DNA of 64,000 bases from Rhabdophis nuchalis (GCA_039707465.1 CM077643.1:318623919-318687918), one strand, 5' to 3'. Counted from the stretch's first letter, positions 12,508 to 22,665 are shown. Numbers and translations are program-made. Notes: a model not told the origin generated them from the sequence alone.

Positions 12508-12515
12508 GAAAGACA
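12405..12515. repeat. (GGGA)n and (GAAA)n microsatellite
   Basis: A GGGA-rich block (12420-12446) runs into a (GAAA)n array of about 14 units (12450-12505). ORFs across it are low-complexity. Confidence 0.95.
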
Positions 12516-12624
12516 AAGAGAGATTGGATAACTAACCCTAGTTTAAGTGGCATTTACTGTTTTGTCTTTAGAACAGGTTTTAAGTTATTCTGGTGAGAGC
12601 AACTAAAGAACTGTAAATGATTTA

Positions 12625-13034
12625 ATGAGCTACCATAAATAAGAAGCAAAAAAAGGCTGAAATCTGGATGCATCTTATATACTGAATACAGCATTTTTGC
12701 CTTCCAAAACCCTGCCTCCCTTCACCAAAATGGCCATGCATAGCCTTTAGGAGGCTTTCAGAGTGCTCCTGGGGGCTGAGGAGGGCAGAAATGAGTGAAA
12801 AACAGGCAATTTCTTTGCTCAATTTTGCCCCCACCCCGCCAGCTCCAGGAGCATTCTACAAGCCTCCTAAAGGCTATTCATGCCTTTTTTTTTTAAACAA
12901 AAAATGGGCCCGTTTTTGAGAAAAACAGGCTGTTTTGGGGAGGTCTGAAAGTGAAAACTTTTTTTAAAATTTGTCTCTTCAAAATCTTGGTGCGTCTTAT
13001 AATCCAGTGTGTCTTATACTCCAAAAAATATGGT
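12625..13034. mobile_element. TcMar-like MITE of the 'GGAGTATAAGACGCACC' family, copy 2
   Basis: It shares the body of 9635-10005 (cttcaccaaaatggccatgcatagcctttagg and its mirror). The right end, gtcttatactccaaaaaatatggta, is clear. The left end is eroded near 12625-12640. It is non-coding. Confidence 0.65.
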
Positions 13035-13544
13035 ACTTACAGGTTTACTGTGGGAGAACAAAAATGAACATATAAATTGTATAAGCTATCTGTCTCCAGA
13101 GCATCTACTTTATTGAAAGTGAAATACAACAACACATTTTTATAAAATGTATACTCAGGTCTAGCTTCTCATGTTCAATTGAAGGGCCCAATACATTGGG
13201 TTATATAGTTATATGTAAAACGTGGAGGTTGTATGCTATTATCTTATTCTCCTACACTAAAAAGAGTCAAAAGTCAATGCTTTTCTTTCTCTTTCCCCTT
13301 TTGCCCTACACTTTTTACCTCCTCTACATTTCCATTATTTTTATTTTCCTTTGTATTTTATATTATGATAAACTAATAACATGTAATACCGCATACAGTA
13401 ATATAGTAATGAAAAATACCTACAAAAAATTACCGTCATTCATTCATTTCTTTCTTTCTGCCATGTACGTAAGTTGTAGAGCAAATCAGAGTACAGGAAA
13501 CATATAATCAGTAAATGCCTAAGACTTTTAAAGGTGCTTACCTG
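13035..13544. other. Unassigned AT-rich sequence
   Basis: Nothing is recognised. The open frame near 13196-13507 has no family motif and a composition typical of chance. Confidence 0.45.
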
Positions 13545-13715
13545 CCTTCACTCTTAGCAATAGCACTTAGACTTATATACAGCCCTCTCTAAGCAGTTTA
13601 CAGAGTCAGCCTACTGCCCCCAACAATCTGGACCCTCATTTTACCCACCTCAGAAGGATGGCAGGCTGAGTCAACCTTGAACCTGGTGAGATTGGCTAAT
13701 TCAGACAGTTCTATC
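13545..13715 (-). mobile_element. tRNA-derived SINE, 5'-truncated
   Basis: Read on the minus strand it contains ggtgag / ttgactcagcctgccatcc / aaaatgagggtcc / agattgttgggggc / gactctgtaaactgc / agagagggctgta, ending in a gctattgcta-type tail. This is the body of the fuller copy at 14228-14481. The Pol III head is missing. Confidence 0.75.
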
Positions 13716-13949
13716 ATTGAGTACTGGTTGAAATATACTGTGTGATAAATACATCACTGATTGTATTCCTACTGAAGGAATGGGGCAAATTGTGTTTTAC
13801 AGGTAGGCTTAGGTTTCATAGCAAATCCAGGTTTATTTATTGACATTTCTGAGGATCTCTGAGAAATAAAACAGGTAAAGAGACATCTGGAGTCCATGTT
13901 AATTCTTGCAGACTGCTTAGACACATTCCTGCAGTTTTCTTGGCAAGAT

Positions 13950-14070
13950 TTCAAAAGTGGTTTGCCATTGCCTACATTTTAAAGCTCGGAGAGAATGACT
14001 GTCCCAATGTCACCCAGTTAGCTTCATGCCTAAGGTAGCACTAGAACTCATAGCCTCTGGTTTTTTACTT
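13950..14070 (-). mobile_element. Second tRNA-derived SINE type, degraded
   Basis: The minus strand reads aaccagaggctatgagttctagtgctacctt, then a ctgggtgacattgggacag stretch and gcaatggcaaacc. These are the 3'-body phrases of a tRNA-type SINE whose head is seen at about 18028-18085. There is only partial agreement, so this is an old copy. Confidence 0.5.
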
Positions 14071-14227
14071 GGCACCTCTCATATATGGATTAGATTCTAC
14101 CCAACCAGATCAGTGAAAACATCCAGGAAGGAGACAAGAAGTTAAATACAGCTGTTAGTCAATCATTCTTTTAGAGAAAGAAAAAGGGAGAGGTTCCAAC
14201 AGCTTTGGAAAAGATGCCACTCAAAAG

Positions 14228-14481
14228 TTCAGTCCTAGAGTCAATAGCAATACCTTAGACATATACTGCTTCACAGCACTTTTACAGCCCTCTATAAGCA
14301 GTTTACAGAGTCAGCCTACTGCCCTCAACAATCTCGGTCCTCATTTTACCCAACTCAGAAGGATGGAAGGCTGAGTCAACGTTGAGCCTGGTGAGATTCG
14401 ATCTGCCTAACTGCTGGCAGCCAGCAGTCAGCAGAAGTAGCCTGCAGTACTGCACTCTAACCACTGTGCCACCGGGGCTCA
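14228..14481 (-). mobile_element. tRNA-derived SINE, near full length
   Basis: On the minus strand it starts gagccccggtggcacagtggttagag (A box). It continues through ctgctgactgctggctgccagc, a B-box-like gatcgaatctc (about 14398-14408), and the same body as 13545-13715. It ends in a gtctaaggtattgctattg tail. It is a Pol III-transcribed retroposon dependent on a LINE in trans. The copy at 13545 is a truncated sister 700 bases away. Confidence 0.8.
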
Positions 14482-14524
14482 ATGCTATTAGAAAACTCCA
14501 ACTCACAATGAGATGGGCGGCAAG

Positions 14525-14528
14525 AAAA

Positions 14529-14591
<63 letters not shown>

Positions 14592-14592
14592 G
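14525..14592. repeat. (AAAT)n microsatellite, about 17 units
   Basis: A nearly pure tetranucleotide array. A tail origin from a neighbouring retroposon is possible. Confidence 0.95.
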
Positions 14593-14663
14593 AAAACTGC
14601 CAACTTATTTTCAGGATTCACTTTTATAGGGCTACAATTTCAGAGAGTTCTAGAGGATATGAA

Positions 14664-14893
14664 GCTGTGTTTCCCTGAAAATAAGACAGGGTCTTATTTT
14701 TTTGATCCCTGAAATAAGCACTTGGCCTTATTTTCAGGGAGGTCTTATTATTTTTGAGGTGCAGGAGGCAGCGAGCATTGGCACCTCATGGCTGCTGCTG
14801 TGTTGCAATATTTTTGGCTTATTTTAACGCATGCGCTCAAAAGTACAATTGGATTTATTATCCAGAGAGGTCTTATTTTCAGGGAAACAGGGT
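14664..14893. mobile_element. MITE with 'ACCCTGTTTCCCTGAAAATAAG' termini
   Basis: The left end gctgtgtttccctgaaaataagac is mirrored by the right end cttattttcagggaaacaggg, followed by TA. Internal copies of the terminus occur (cttggccttattttcaggg near 14722-14740). It is about 230 bases and non-coding. A TcMar affinity is inferred from the TA flank. Confidence 0.7.
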
Positions 14894-14894
14894 A

Positions 14895-15840
14895 TGTCAC
14901 AATCTGGATTCAGAAATGTCATAGAAACCATAGTGGTTATTACATAGGATGTGGTAGGATATAGATAGTGAAAAACAACCTACCCATTTTAAAAATGGCA
15001 AATCATTAAGAGTTTTACTTGATTGAGGTGATAAATAAATGGTACAAGTAAATGAGTAAATAGTTAAATAATCGAGGTTCTGAAACAACCCTGAAAGAGC
15101 CCTTTTCTCAGTATCTACTACTCTGTTAAGGTAAGTTAGCTAGGCTACCAAAGAATGACCTTCAAAGCCCCCACCCCCTCCGATTCCCAAGGGGCAAACA
15201 TGAAAGGCAATGATCCCTGAGGTAATTCAATAGTACTGTAATCCTTTAGCAGCTTTGGGGATAAAACCAGCAGGAGTGCAATTTATTAAGAGAAAATGCC
15301 CTTAGGGGAAATAAGACAAAGTCAAAACTAGGAACATTTGGATAATAAAAATATTATATGAACTGTTTAAAAAGCAAAATTGTGATACCACTACAAATAA
15401 GGGTCTGTATTGTATCTCCCAGTTTCTTCAGCCAAATATCATTTGTTGTATTGTTAGGGCAATTGACAGCAATGTCTTTGCTCCTATCAAACCTGTGAAA
15501 TCTAGTCTCAGTTAATTATTTTCACTTTGTAAATACCACTTTCTGCAGAAATCTCCATGATTATCAGATGATCTTACTCAATGGTCCAACTACAGTTTTC
15601 AGAAATATTCCTCTAAGAAAAAAAGAGCAGTAGCTAAAAACCCGTGATAGACATGGACCATACTCTTCTAGCCTGCCTAGCAAGAAAGGAAGAAGCTGGG
15701 AGTGTCATATAACTTAACAAATGTTCTTGCTGTACAAGGGCTGGTGAGAAACTAGGTATTTTCTGAATGATATGGATATAGTCTCCATGAGAAATATAAA
15801 TTATATAATGTATGTATGTACCTACGTATTTAAGTATCTC
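14895..15840. other. Unassigned AT-rich sequence
   Basis: No element or gene is recognised. Confidence 0.45.
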
Positions 15841-15842
15841 AA

Positions 15843-15873
<31 letters not shown>

Positions 15874-15925
15874 TTGTGTATGTATGTATGTACATACATG
15901 TGTGTGTATACATACATACATATCT
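15843..15925. repeat. (TG)n and (TATG)/(TACA)n simple repeats
   Basis: A TG run of about 14 units is followed by TATG and CATA tetranucleotides. ORFs on both strands here are low-complexity. Confidence 0.9.
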
Positions 15926-16065
15926 ATAATTGTTTCACAACACCCTGTTAGAGCCCCAATTAAGGAAGGAGACATACTGTTTCCTTTTCTGCCTTTCAGC
16001 TCATCACCAGAAACCATCTAGACAGAAAGCCATGAGTTCCGTTGTGTTAATTTTTTAATATGTGT

Positions 16066-16173
16066 GTTAGTATTATGAGCTGATCAATAAATAAATCAGA
16101 GAGACTAGGAAAGCTCAAAATAGATCTATCCTAGTCTCTCTGATATATTTATTGATCAGCTCATAATACTAAC
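16066..16173. repeat. 45-bp-arm hairpin, 44/45 matched
   Basis: The left arm is 16066-16110 (gttagtattatgagctgatc...). The right arm is 16129-16173 (...gatcagctcataatactaac). They are reverse complements with a single mismatch (aaa/ata), separated by an 18-base loop. No known terminus or target duplication is evident. (CATA)n follows. Confidence 0.9.
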
Positions 16174-16559
16174 ATACATACATATATACATACATACATA
16201 CATAAAGTTTTGATCTATTTAATGAGATTGTATACCACCAGTAAGGATATTTGATTGGGTTACTAGTAGTCAAGTTTAAGCATGCTGCACAAATAGGTCC
16301 AATAAGTATTTTCTGAATACTTTCCAAAGTCTTTTTACAATACACACTTGCTGAATCTCTGTAATGAGCAATTTATTAATCTGAAAGTATATATTTTAAA
16401 ATACAATTATCTTGAGTGGTGGTTGCAATACAATTGTCTTATGAGAATGGCTGCTCTTTTCCTTTCTCTTTTTTTAAGAGAGTGGAGTAAGAATAACTCT
16501 AATCATTTACTTTGGAAAACATAACAGGCGTTATTTGTCAACACCAAACCTCCTGCAAT

Positions 16560-16775
16560 TTAAGAGATGAGAGTTTAAAGCAGCAAAGACTCTTGGGCTG
16601 CCTGAAAGGCTAACATATTTATTATCCCAGAAGCTTTTGTGGGTCACTGTTCACTTCATCAGATACACAGAAAACTGTCTTAAGAAAAGTGTATCTTTCT
16701 CTGCACAATATTCTGTGCATTTGATGAAGTGTCTATGAGCCACAACAAAAGTTTCTTGGGTAATTTTTTTCTGGT
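16560..16775. mobile_element. Inverted pair of Penelope-tail-like sequences
   Basis: The minus strand at about 16629-16672 reads ctgatgaagtgaacagtgac followed by ccacaaaagcttctggg. The plus strand at 16730-16772 reads ttgatgaagtgtctatgagc followed by cacaacaaaagtttcttgg. Both follow the layout CTGATGAA - short stem - CGAAAG known from the hammerhead-like terminal motifs of Penelope-like elements. Decay has broken the core. The assignment is by motif layout only. Confidence 0.4.
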
Positions 16776-18027
16776 CTTTTAAGATGTTCACAAAACAGTT
16801 GTAGTACTGCATCTAACTCAGCCTGTGAGGACTAGAATCTTTCTGGAAGAAACTATCTCAACCCCGTACAAACCCAATTCTTCCCTCCAAGCTTACAGTC
16901 AGATCAGCACATTAAAAAGAGAAGGGGATATGGGAGGAGAACATGAAATCAATCCAAGTATTAATTCAGACATAAAAGAATAGACACGAAAGCTGTTCAT
17001 CAGAAAGAATTACATCAAAATGAGTGTTGTAGCATCTTCTTCTGTCAGTAACACTGTCAAATAGAATAGCTCCCAATAAAACCCAATTTTGTGAAAAGAA
17101 GAACCAGGTGATTTATTATTTAATTGTAGTTGTGATTGACACTCATAAGTTTTGTGCAGATGCAAGAAGAAAACTTTCACTTTTTATAGTTTCGTTGCAC
17201 AGGGTTATTGCCCTGTCCGAAATACATTACATTTCAGACTTTTATGAAACTTGTTCCAAGAAATGAATGGTTGTTGTTTTAACACCAAACATAACAATAA
17301 ATAAAGCTATGTAAAAAAAAAAAGTAATACATGCTCATGCACCAAAGTTATACACCTAATGACAGGAGAATACACCACTTTATTTAGAGTTTGGGAGAGC
17401 AGAATAAAAATTATCAACCATAGACATTATCTTATCATCAAAGCCATGCAAACAAGTGCTAAACTTCCAGGTATATCAAATATGTCCACATGAAACAGCT
17501 TCTGCACTACAGAACATTTTAAATTGATGTCTATGGTAGCTGCTCTGAAGCAACCAATTGTTATGCACTCATTGGGTATGATTGCAGGATTTTCTCTCCT
17601 GAAAAAAAGTGAATAGGTCAGAATGCAACAATTTGTGCCCATGCCTCAGCCAGTTTCAGTAGTTTTAACAATAAGAGAATGCTAGAGACAATTTAAGAGT
17701 TTCTAGCACAAAGAACCAAACATCAAGATAGCTTACAAATGAAGGATTTCCTGTGCATTCTGGCAAGAAATAAACAACTACATCCTAGACCCAACTGTGT
17801 GTAAAAAGCGAAATCGTTTCATAGTTTCATCTCAAACTACAATGCAAATAAAAGAACAGTGTGAAGCTATTCTATTCTATTCTATTCTATTCATTCTATT
17901 CTGATGTAGAGGGAGAAACTGAAATAATAAAAGGAGGATCAAGACCAAATGTAAACCAAAAAATAAAAATGTGTTGTCTAATAATTCATAGATCACATAT
18001 TTGAATTGTATTCATTGTTGTAATTCT
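16776..18027. other. Unassigned AT-rich sequence with (TTCTA)n
   Basis: No gene is recognised. A short pentanucleotide array (ttctattctattctatt) lies at about 17868-17900. (AATAG)n-type arrays are commonly seeded by snake CR1 tails, but no CR1 body is visible beside this one. Confidence 0.5.
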
Positions 18028-18085
18028 GGTATTTGGTTTAGTGGTTAAGGCTAGAAACTGAGAGCCTGGAGTTCTAGTCCTGCCC
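18028..18085 (+). mobile_element. Head of a tRNA-derived SINE
   Basis: ggtttagtggttaagg (A box) and gagttctagtcctgcc (B-box-like) are spaced as in a tRNA-type Pol III promoter. The body is lost. Confidence 0.5.
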
Positions 18086-18129
18086 TTTTATTTTCAGTTT
18101 TCCAGCAGTTTCCAGATTTGCTTCATTTA

Positions 18130-18433
18130 AGATAGGGGTGACAAACTCAAGGCCCGGGGGCCAGATCCGGACCACAGGGTGTTTAGAGCTGGCCCACAGG
18201 GCTGCCCTGGAAACAGCGGACTGGCCCTCCCAAGCTCTGTTTTTGCTGGCAGTAGGTTGCAGGAGGCTATGGCAGCTGAAAACGGAGGTGGGAGCCCATT
18301 TTTGCTGGCAGACTGCTCAGGCCACCACAGGCACCCCCAACATGAATGATGTTGAGCTGGCCACTCCCACCCTCTGGTCAAACACAACCCTGATGCGTCC
18401 CTCAATGAAATCAAGTTTGATACCCCAGATCTA
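18130..18433. mobile_element. hAT-like MITE with 'AGGGGTGACAAACTCAAG' termini
   Basis: The left end aggggtgacaaactcaagg is mirrored by the right end aatcaagtttgatacccc. The interior is GC-rich with no recognised coding potential. I could not find a clean 8-base target duplication. A fragment with related ends lies just downstream at 18541-18665. Confidence 0.6.
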
Positions 18434-18540
18434 AGATAACCAATCAAATGTCTTGTCTTCTCCAGTCTACTGTCCACCTCCTTTTCTCGTATTAGGGAGC
18501 TCTTTTTTCAAAAGAAAGAAACCAAGATTAGCCTTTGCAG

Positions 18541-18665
18541 AGCTATCAAACTCGAGGCTCATGGGCCAGATGTGTCACATACTGGCCACGCCCATGCCCG
18601 GTTTAGCAAAGAAAAAAGTTGTAATGCATCGTATGATGATGCCGTGACAACACGAGTTTTAAATG
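18541..18665. mobile_element. Short MITE fragment related to the upstream element
   Basis: It opens with atcaaactcgaggctcatgggcc and closes with acaacacgagtttt, a decayed version of the same terminal repeat. Confidence 0.4.
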
Positions 18666-19039
18666 ATAACAATGGCCAACCAGACATTACAAGTTATTCA
18701 CGTTCAAGGAGAAATATCAGGAGGAAATATCCATATGGAATTGGGAATAGTTTCCAGAAACATTTACTCTATAATGATTTTAAACATTGTTTGTACTGTC
18801 TGGCTTAATATGCTACTTCAGCATGGTTACAAATTAGATTTGCACCTTACAAATCAGATTTGCACCCTGCACTAAGCCAAAATAAATTCTAGCTTAATAT
18901 AGGGTATGAATTGCATTATTTATAAACTGTGGTTATATCAGATAAACCTAGTTAACAATGGTTAATTTTGGTAAGGAAACAAACTATAGGTTGGTGTAAC
19001 CTGTGAAGCCAGGCACAGAGAATATGAAAGAGGTAAGAG
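18666..19039. other. Unassigned AT-rich sequence
   Basis: Nothing is recognised before the DIRS element. Confidence 0.45.
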
Positions 19040-19188
19040 AAAGAGCGTTGGTTCTTACCTGATACGCATCTTTTCATAGGGGGGGAGGCAGCGTCTAGTG
19101 TGGGTTGATGACTCTCTTCTCATTGGAGGTCTGAGTCTGGGCAAAATTAAGCCCCGCCCCTCGTCACCGGGCCCAGCCCAGTTTCGAC
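19040..19188. repeat. DIRS-A terminal repeat at the coding-3' end, with extension
   Basis: Bases 19087-19188 are an exact reverse complement of the terminal repeat at the other end. A slightly divergent outer part (cataggggggg against catagtgggggg) follows the extension at 19040-19070. The repeat includes the GC-box-like ccccgcccc near 19151-19160. Confidence 0.93.
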
Positions 19189-19345
19189 GAAGAAATCCAG
19201 ACTCGAAGCGTCTTGTACATCCACTCTTGCGAGTTGTAGTCCGGTCCCGGTGATTGCTTGGTCGAGCCGCTTCCCTGCTTATTGTCCTGTGATCCGGAAT
19301 TCTCAGGTATTACCGGTAGGGAGCCAAGGAAAACAAGAATCAGAC

Positions 19346-19455
19346 AAAATTCCCCGGGTTGGGGCTAGACGCTGCCTCCCCCCCTATGAAAAGATGCGTA
19401 TCAGGTAAGAACCAACGCTCTTTTTCCATAGTGGGGGGAGGCAGCGTCTAGTGTG
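19346..19455. repeat. DIRS-A internal complementary region
   Basis: The left half (tagacgctgcctccccccctatgaaaagatgcgtatcaggtaagaacc..., 19369-19424) is the reverse complement of the element's coding-3' end. The right half (ccatagtggggggaggcagcgtctagtgtggg, 19425-19460) is the reverse complement of its coding-5' end. The two share a short T run at the joint. In the DIRS model this region templates the joined ends of the circle. It lies just past the recombinase stop codon. Confidence 0.9.
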
Positions 19456-19468
19456 GGACATACCAAAG

Positions 19469-21508
19469 CTATAGGTGTCCCTGGGCGGGAATCGTGTTTT
19501 GGCTGGAAGATCTGTCGGCTCGTGTTACTGACTGTAGGACTCTGCGACCGAAGGCCGCCTCCGCCGAAGCGAATGAGTCCAGTTTATAGTGGCTGATAAA
19601 GGGAGAAGGAGTGGCCCAAGTGGCCGCTCTGCAAATTTCCTGAAGGGATGCCTGAGCAGCCCAGGCCGCTGTGGTCGCTGCGCTTCTGGTGGAGTGGGCG
19701 GTTAGCCGACCCGGACTCCCCGCAGCTGCTGTCTGGTAGGCCGTGGCGATGCATGCTCGCAGCCATCGGCCGATGGTTGCTGATGAAACTTTCTTACCCT
19801 GAGAGGACGGTTGGAACGACACGAAGAGTGATTCCGAGGTTCTGGAGGGCCGTGTCCTCTTGATGTAAATCTTTAAGGCCCTCCTTACATCCAAGGTGTG
19901 CCACCTTCTCTCCAGTGGGTGAGACGGGTTCGGACAGAAGTTGGGAAGTACCAGCTCCTGAGACCTGTGAAAGCAGGAACATACCTTGGGGATGAAGGAG
20001 GGATCCAACCTCAAGACGACCCTGTCCTGATGGAATACGCAGAGGTCCTCCCTGACCGATAGTGCCTGAAGTTCAGAGATCCTGCGGGCTGACGTGATGG
20101 CTACTAAAAAGGCAACTTTCAAGGTTAGATATCTTAGGGAGACCTCCCTTAGTGGTTCGAAGGGAGGCCCCGTGAGGGAGTCTAAAACCTTGGGTAACTC
20201 CCACGATGGATACCTGTGCACCGTGGGAGGGGACCTGAGTGAGGCCCCCCTCAGGAATAGACGTACCGTGGGCTTCTGGGTCAAGGATGTTGATCCCCCG
20301 TAGGTCAGAATGGACGAAATGGCCGCCAACTGCCGTCTGATGGTATTCAGTGCCAGTCCTTTGTCTAGCCCCGCTTGCAGGAACTCCAGGATCTGTGGGA
20401 TAGTGGCCCTAAGGGGATCAATAGACTTACCCGAACTCCAGGTGCAGAAGGTCCGCCAGGTGGAATCGTAGATGCGATTCGTGGAGGGCCGTCTGGAGGC
20501 CTGGATGGTCTGGATCACCCTGTCGGAGTAGTTGTCCTGTCTCAGGATGCTCCGCTCAAGCGCCAGGCGGTCAGCTGCAGCCACTGAGGTTCCGGGTGTA
20601 CCAGTGATCCCTGGGCGAGGGAGACCCGATCCTGTGGTATCTTCCAGGGCCGGTCCACCGAGAGCGCCCTCAGATCTGCAAACCAGGTCCTGCGAGGCCA
20701 GTGGGGCGCTAGCAGGATGATCTCCGCCCTTTCTGCCACTATTTTCTGAATGACCCTGGGCAGCAGTGGGAGCGGAGGAAACGCATACAGAAGCCCGGAA
20801 GGCCACCTGCACCTCAGTGCGTCTGTCCCCTCCGAGCCCGGCGATGGGAAGCGAGACATAAATCTCGGGAGCTGGGAGTTGGCCGGGGTGGCGAATAGGT
20901 CGATGTCCGGAAGGCCAAATCGGGACACCATGTCCCGGAATAGCGACGGGTGCAGTCGCCACTCGGCATTGTCCACTATCTCTCGGCTGAGCCAGTCCGC
21001 TTGCACGTTGGCCACCCCCGAGATGTGCTCTGCTGTCAGGGAGAGCAGGTGGCGTTCGGCCCACAACCCCAATTTCCTGGCCTCGACCATCAGGGAGCTG
21101 GATCGAGTGCCCCCCTGTCGATTCACGTGCGCCTTGGCGGACACGTTGTCTGTCAGAACTAGAATATGTCTCCCCCGCAAGGAGGGGAGAAAGTGCCGTA
21201 GGGCCAAATGGATCGCTCGCAACTCCAGCCAATTGATGCTGTGAGTCAAATCCGATGAGTCCCATTGGCCCTGGGCCATCTGTTCCTGGAAATGGGCCCC
21301 CCAGCCAAAGAGACTGGCATCCGTGGTGACGGTCAGCCTGTCCTGTTCCTTGAACTGCCGACCCTCGGTGATAGCCCTGGAAGTCCACCACCTGAGGGAG
21401 CCGGAAACTTCCGAGGGAATGCGAACCTTGGCCTGGGAGCAGCTCAAGAGCCGTTTCTGAAACGGCAAGAGAAACCATTGGAGGGCCCTGGAGTGAAGCC
21501 GGGCCCAT
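19469..21508 (-). CDS. DIRS-A tyrosine recombinase ORF
   Basis: This is the integrase of the element, a tyrosine recombinase thought to insert the circular DNA copy. The open frame is 679 codons, but the part before about residue 315 overlaps the RT/RNase H frame and is probably not recombinase. The catalytic part is C-terminal. The core-binding-like helices start near STNRIYDSTWRTFCTW. The first Arg lies in SARRISELQAL (R476), the His-x-x-Arg box is AHSTRSAA (H605, R608), and the nucleophile is HYKLD (Y641). All four canonical residues that I can place are present. The active part is about 360 residues, normal for DIRS. No Met lies near the start of the real domain, so initiation (non-AUG, frameshift from the RT frame, or splicing) is unresolved. 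It ends about 15 bases from the internal complementary region. Confidence 0.9.
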   Translation of the reverse strand: MGPASLQGPPMVSLAVSETALELLPGQGSHSLGSFRLPQVVDFQGYHRGSAVQGTGQADRHHGCQSLWLGGPFPGTDGPGPMGLIGFDSQHQLAGVASDPFGPTALSPLLAGETYSSSDRQRVRQGARESTGGHSIQLPDGRGQEIGVVGRTPPALPDSRAHLGGGQRASGLAQPRDSGQCRVATAPVAIPGHGVPIWPSGHRPIRHPGQLPAPEIYVSLPIAGLGGDRRTEVQVAFRASVCVSSAPTAAQGHSENSGRKGGDHPASAPLASQDLVCRSEGALGGPALEDTTGSGLPRPGITGTPGTSVAAADRLALERSILRQDNYSDRVIQTIQASRRPSTNRIYDSTWRTFCTWSSGKSIDPLRATIPQILEFLQAGLDKGLALNTIRRQLAAISSILTYGGSTSLTQKPTVRLFLRGASLRSPPTVHRYPSWELPKVLDSLTGPPFEPLREVSLRYLTLKVAFLVAITSARRISELQALSVREDLCVFHQDRVVLRLDPSFIPKVCSCFHRSQELVLPNFCPNPSHPLERRWHTLDVRRALKIYIKRTRPSRTSESLFVSFQPSSQGKKVSSATIGRWLRACIATAYQTAAAGSPGRLTAHSTRSAATTAAWAAQASLQEICRAATWATPSPFISHYKLDSFASAEAAFGRRVLQSVTRADRSSSQNTIPAQGHL

Positions 21509-22665
21509 GGCACGATGCCAATAGCTGATACCATGGTCCCCAGCAGCTTAGAGAGGGTGGCCAGGGAAGGTCTGGGGTTCCCTGCTACCTGAATGACCAG
21601 CTCCCTAAGAGACACCTGTCGTTCCTGGGATAGGAACACCCTCCCTTCTATAGTGTCAATTAGAGCTCCCAAATGCACCAAACGGGTAGTGGGGTGGAGA
21701 TGACTCTTGGGAACATTAATGGAAAACCCGTGACTCTGCAGCGCCCGGATGGTGTAGGTCAGCTCCTGGCGTGCCCTGCCAGGTGAGGAAGACTGTAGGA
21801 GGATATCATCTAGATATGCATTTAGTCTAATAGGGACGTCCCTCAGGCTGGCCAGCAAGGCCGCAAGCACTTTGGTGAACACCCTGGGCGCGGAGGAGAG
21901 GCCGAAGGGGAGGGCCGTGTATTGGTAGTGGTTCCCCGAATAGGCGAACCTAAGGAATTTCCTATGCTGGGGGGCGATTGGGACGTGAAGGTACGCCTCC
22001 GTTAGGTCAATGGAGGTCAGCCAGTCCCCATGTCGGATGCCTGCTAAGATGGTCTGCAAAGAATGCATCTTGAAACGTCTGTAACGGATGAACCTGTTTA
22101 ATGTTTTTAAATCTAAAATAGTCCTATAACCTCCGGAGGACTTGGGGATAAAAAAAACAATGGAATAATACCCCTGGCCCTGTTGGTCCGGGGGGACAGG
22201 CTCAATCGCCTGTATTTCCAACAGGTGTTGGATGGCCTCCTGCATGAGGCGTCTGCGCCCCGGATTGGAAGAAACCGGGCAAACCTTAAAACCTGAAGGG
22301 GGAGGGGACGAAAACTCAAGGAATAGACCATGGCGAATGGTGGCCCTGACCCAACCATCTGAGGTGGTTCGATCCCACTGGTCGGCGAACCTGGCCAGCC
22401 TACCTCCTATGGGATAGGAGGTGACCGGAACGTTAATTCCGGCGGTACTTGTGGTTTCCCCCTCCCCGAAAGGACCGCTTGGGCTGCTTCCCCCTCTGGT
22501 ATCGATCCGGGGCCCCTCTGTTTCTGGGGAAAAACCCTCCCTGTTGTCGGGGGCCCTGAAATCCATAGCCCCCCCCCCGAAAGGACGAACCGTAATCCTG
22601 GGAGCGGAAGGACGTTCCGGCCTCCTGGCTCCGAAAGGACTGACGTCTGGGGTAGGGGGAGACAC
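20542..22665 (-). CDS. DIRS-A reverse transcriptase / RNase H polyprotein
   Basis: This 707-residue ORF copies the element's RNA into DNA. The RT spans about residues 150-345: FFIPKSSGGYRT, motif A SIDLTEAYLHV (D220), motif B LPFGLSSAP, and the catalytic YLDD at 284-287. RNase H follows at about 440-565 with acidic residues visible in TTDASLFGWG (D449), NWLELRAIH (E481), LTDNVSAKA (D506) and NVQADWLSR (D557). A C-terminal domain (580-665: DIDLFATPANSQ, YAFPPLPL, LLAPHWP) is the block found after RNase H in DIRS elements, where a methyltransferase-like domain has been described; I cannot confirm its fold. The start codon at 22665 lies inside the Gag-frame extension. The end overlaps the recombinase frame by a few bases. 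All catalytic residues are intact. Confidence 0.95.
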   Translation of the reverse strand: MSPPTPDVSPFGARRPERPSAPRITVRPFGGGAMDFRAPDNREGFSPETEGPRIDTRGGSSPSGPFGEGETTSTAGINVPVTSYPIGGRLARFADQWDRTTSDGWVRATIRHGLFLEFSSPPPSGFKVCPVSSNPGRRRLMQEAIQHLLEIQAIEPVPPDQQGQGYYSIVFFIPKSSGGYRTILDLKTLNRFIRYRRFKMHSLQTILAGIRHGDWLTSIDLTEAYLHVPIAPQHRKFLRFAYSGNHYQYTALPFGLSSAPRVFTKVLAALLASLRDVPIRLNAYLDDILLQSSSPGRARQELTYTIRALQSHGFSINVPKSHLHPTTRLVHLGALIDTIEGRVFLSQERQVSLRELVIQVAGNPRPSLATLSKLLGTMVSAIGIVPWARLHSRALQWFLLPFQKRLLSCSQAKVRIPSEVSGSLRWWTSRAITEGRQFKEQDRLTVTTDASLFGWGAHFQEQMAQGQWDSSDLTHSINWLELRAIHLALRHFLPSLRGRHILVLTDNVSAKAHVNRQGGTRSSSLMVEARKLGLWAERHLLSLTAEHISGVANVQADWLSREIVDNAEWRLHPSLFRDMVSRFGLPDIDLFATPANSQLPRFMSRFPSPGSEGTDALRCRWPSGLLYAFPPLPLLPRVIQKIVAERAEIILLAPHWPRRTWFADLRALSVDRPWKIPQDRVSLAQGSLVHPEPQWLQLTAWRLSGAS

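Noticed and set aside
13196..13507. A 103-codon hydrophobic ORF that could be a small membrane protein
   Set aside because: It lies in AT-rich DNA with no start context, homology or splice evidence; hydrophobicity follows T-rich codons.
16560..16775. True hammerhead ribozymes at these tails
   Set aside because: The CGAAA part is changed (CAAAA), so the catalytic core is not intact. Kept only as a Penelope-tail-like repeat.
20542..21508. First ~315 residues of the DIRS-A recombinase frame as a separate protein domain
   Set aside because: This stretch is the overlapping shadow of RNase H coding and has no conserved motif of its own.
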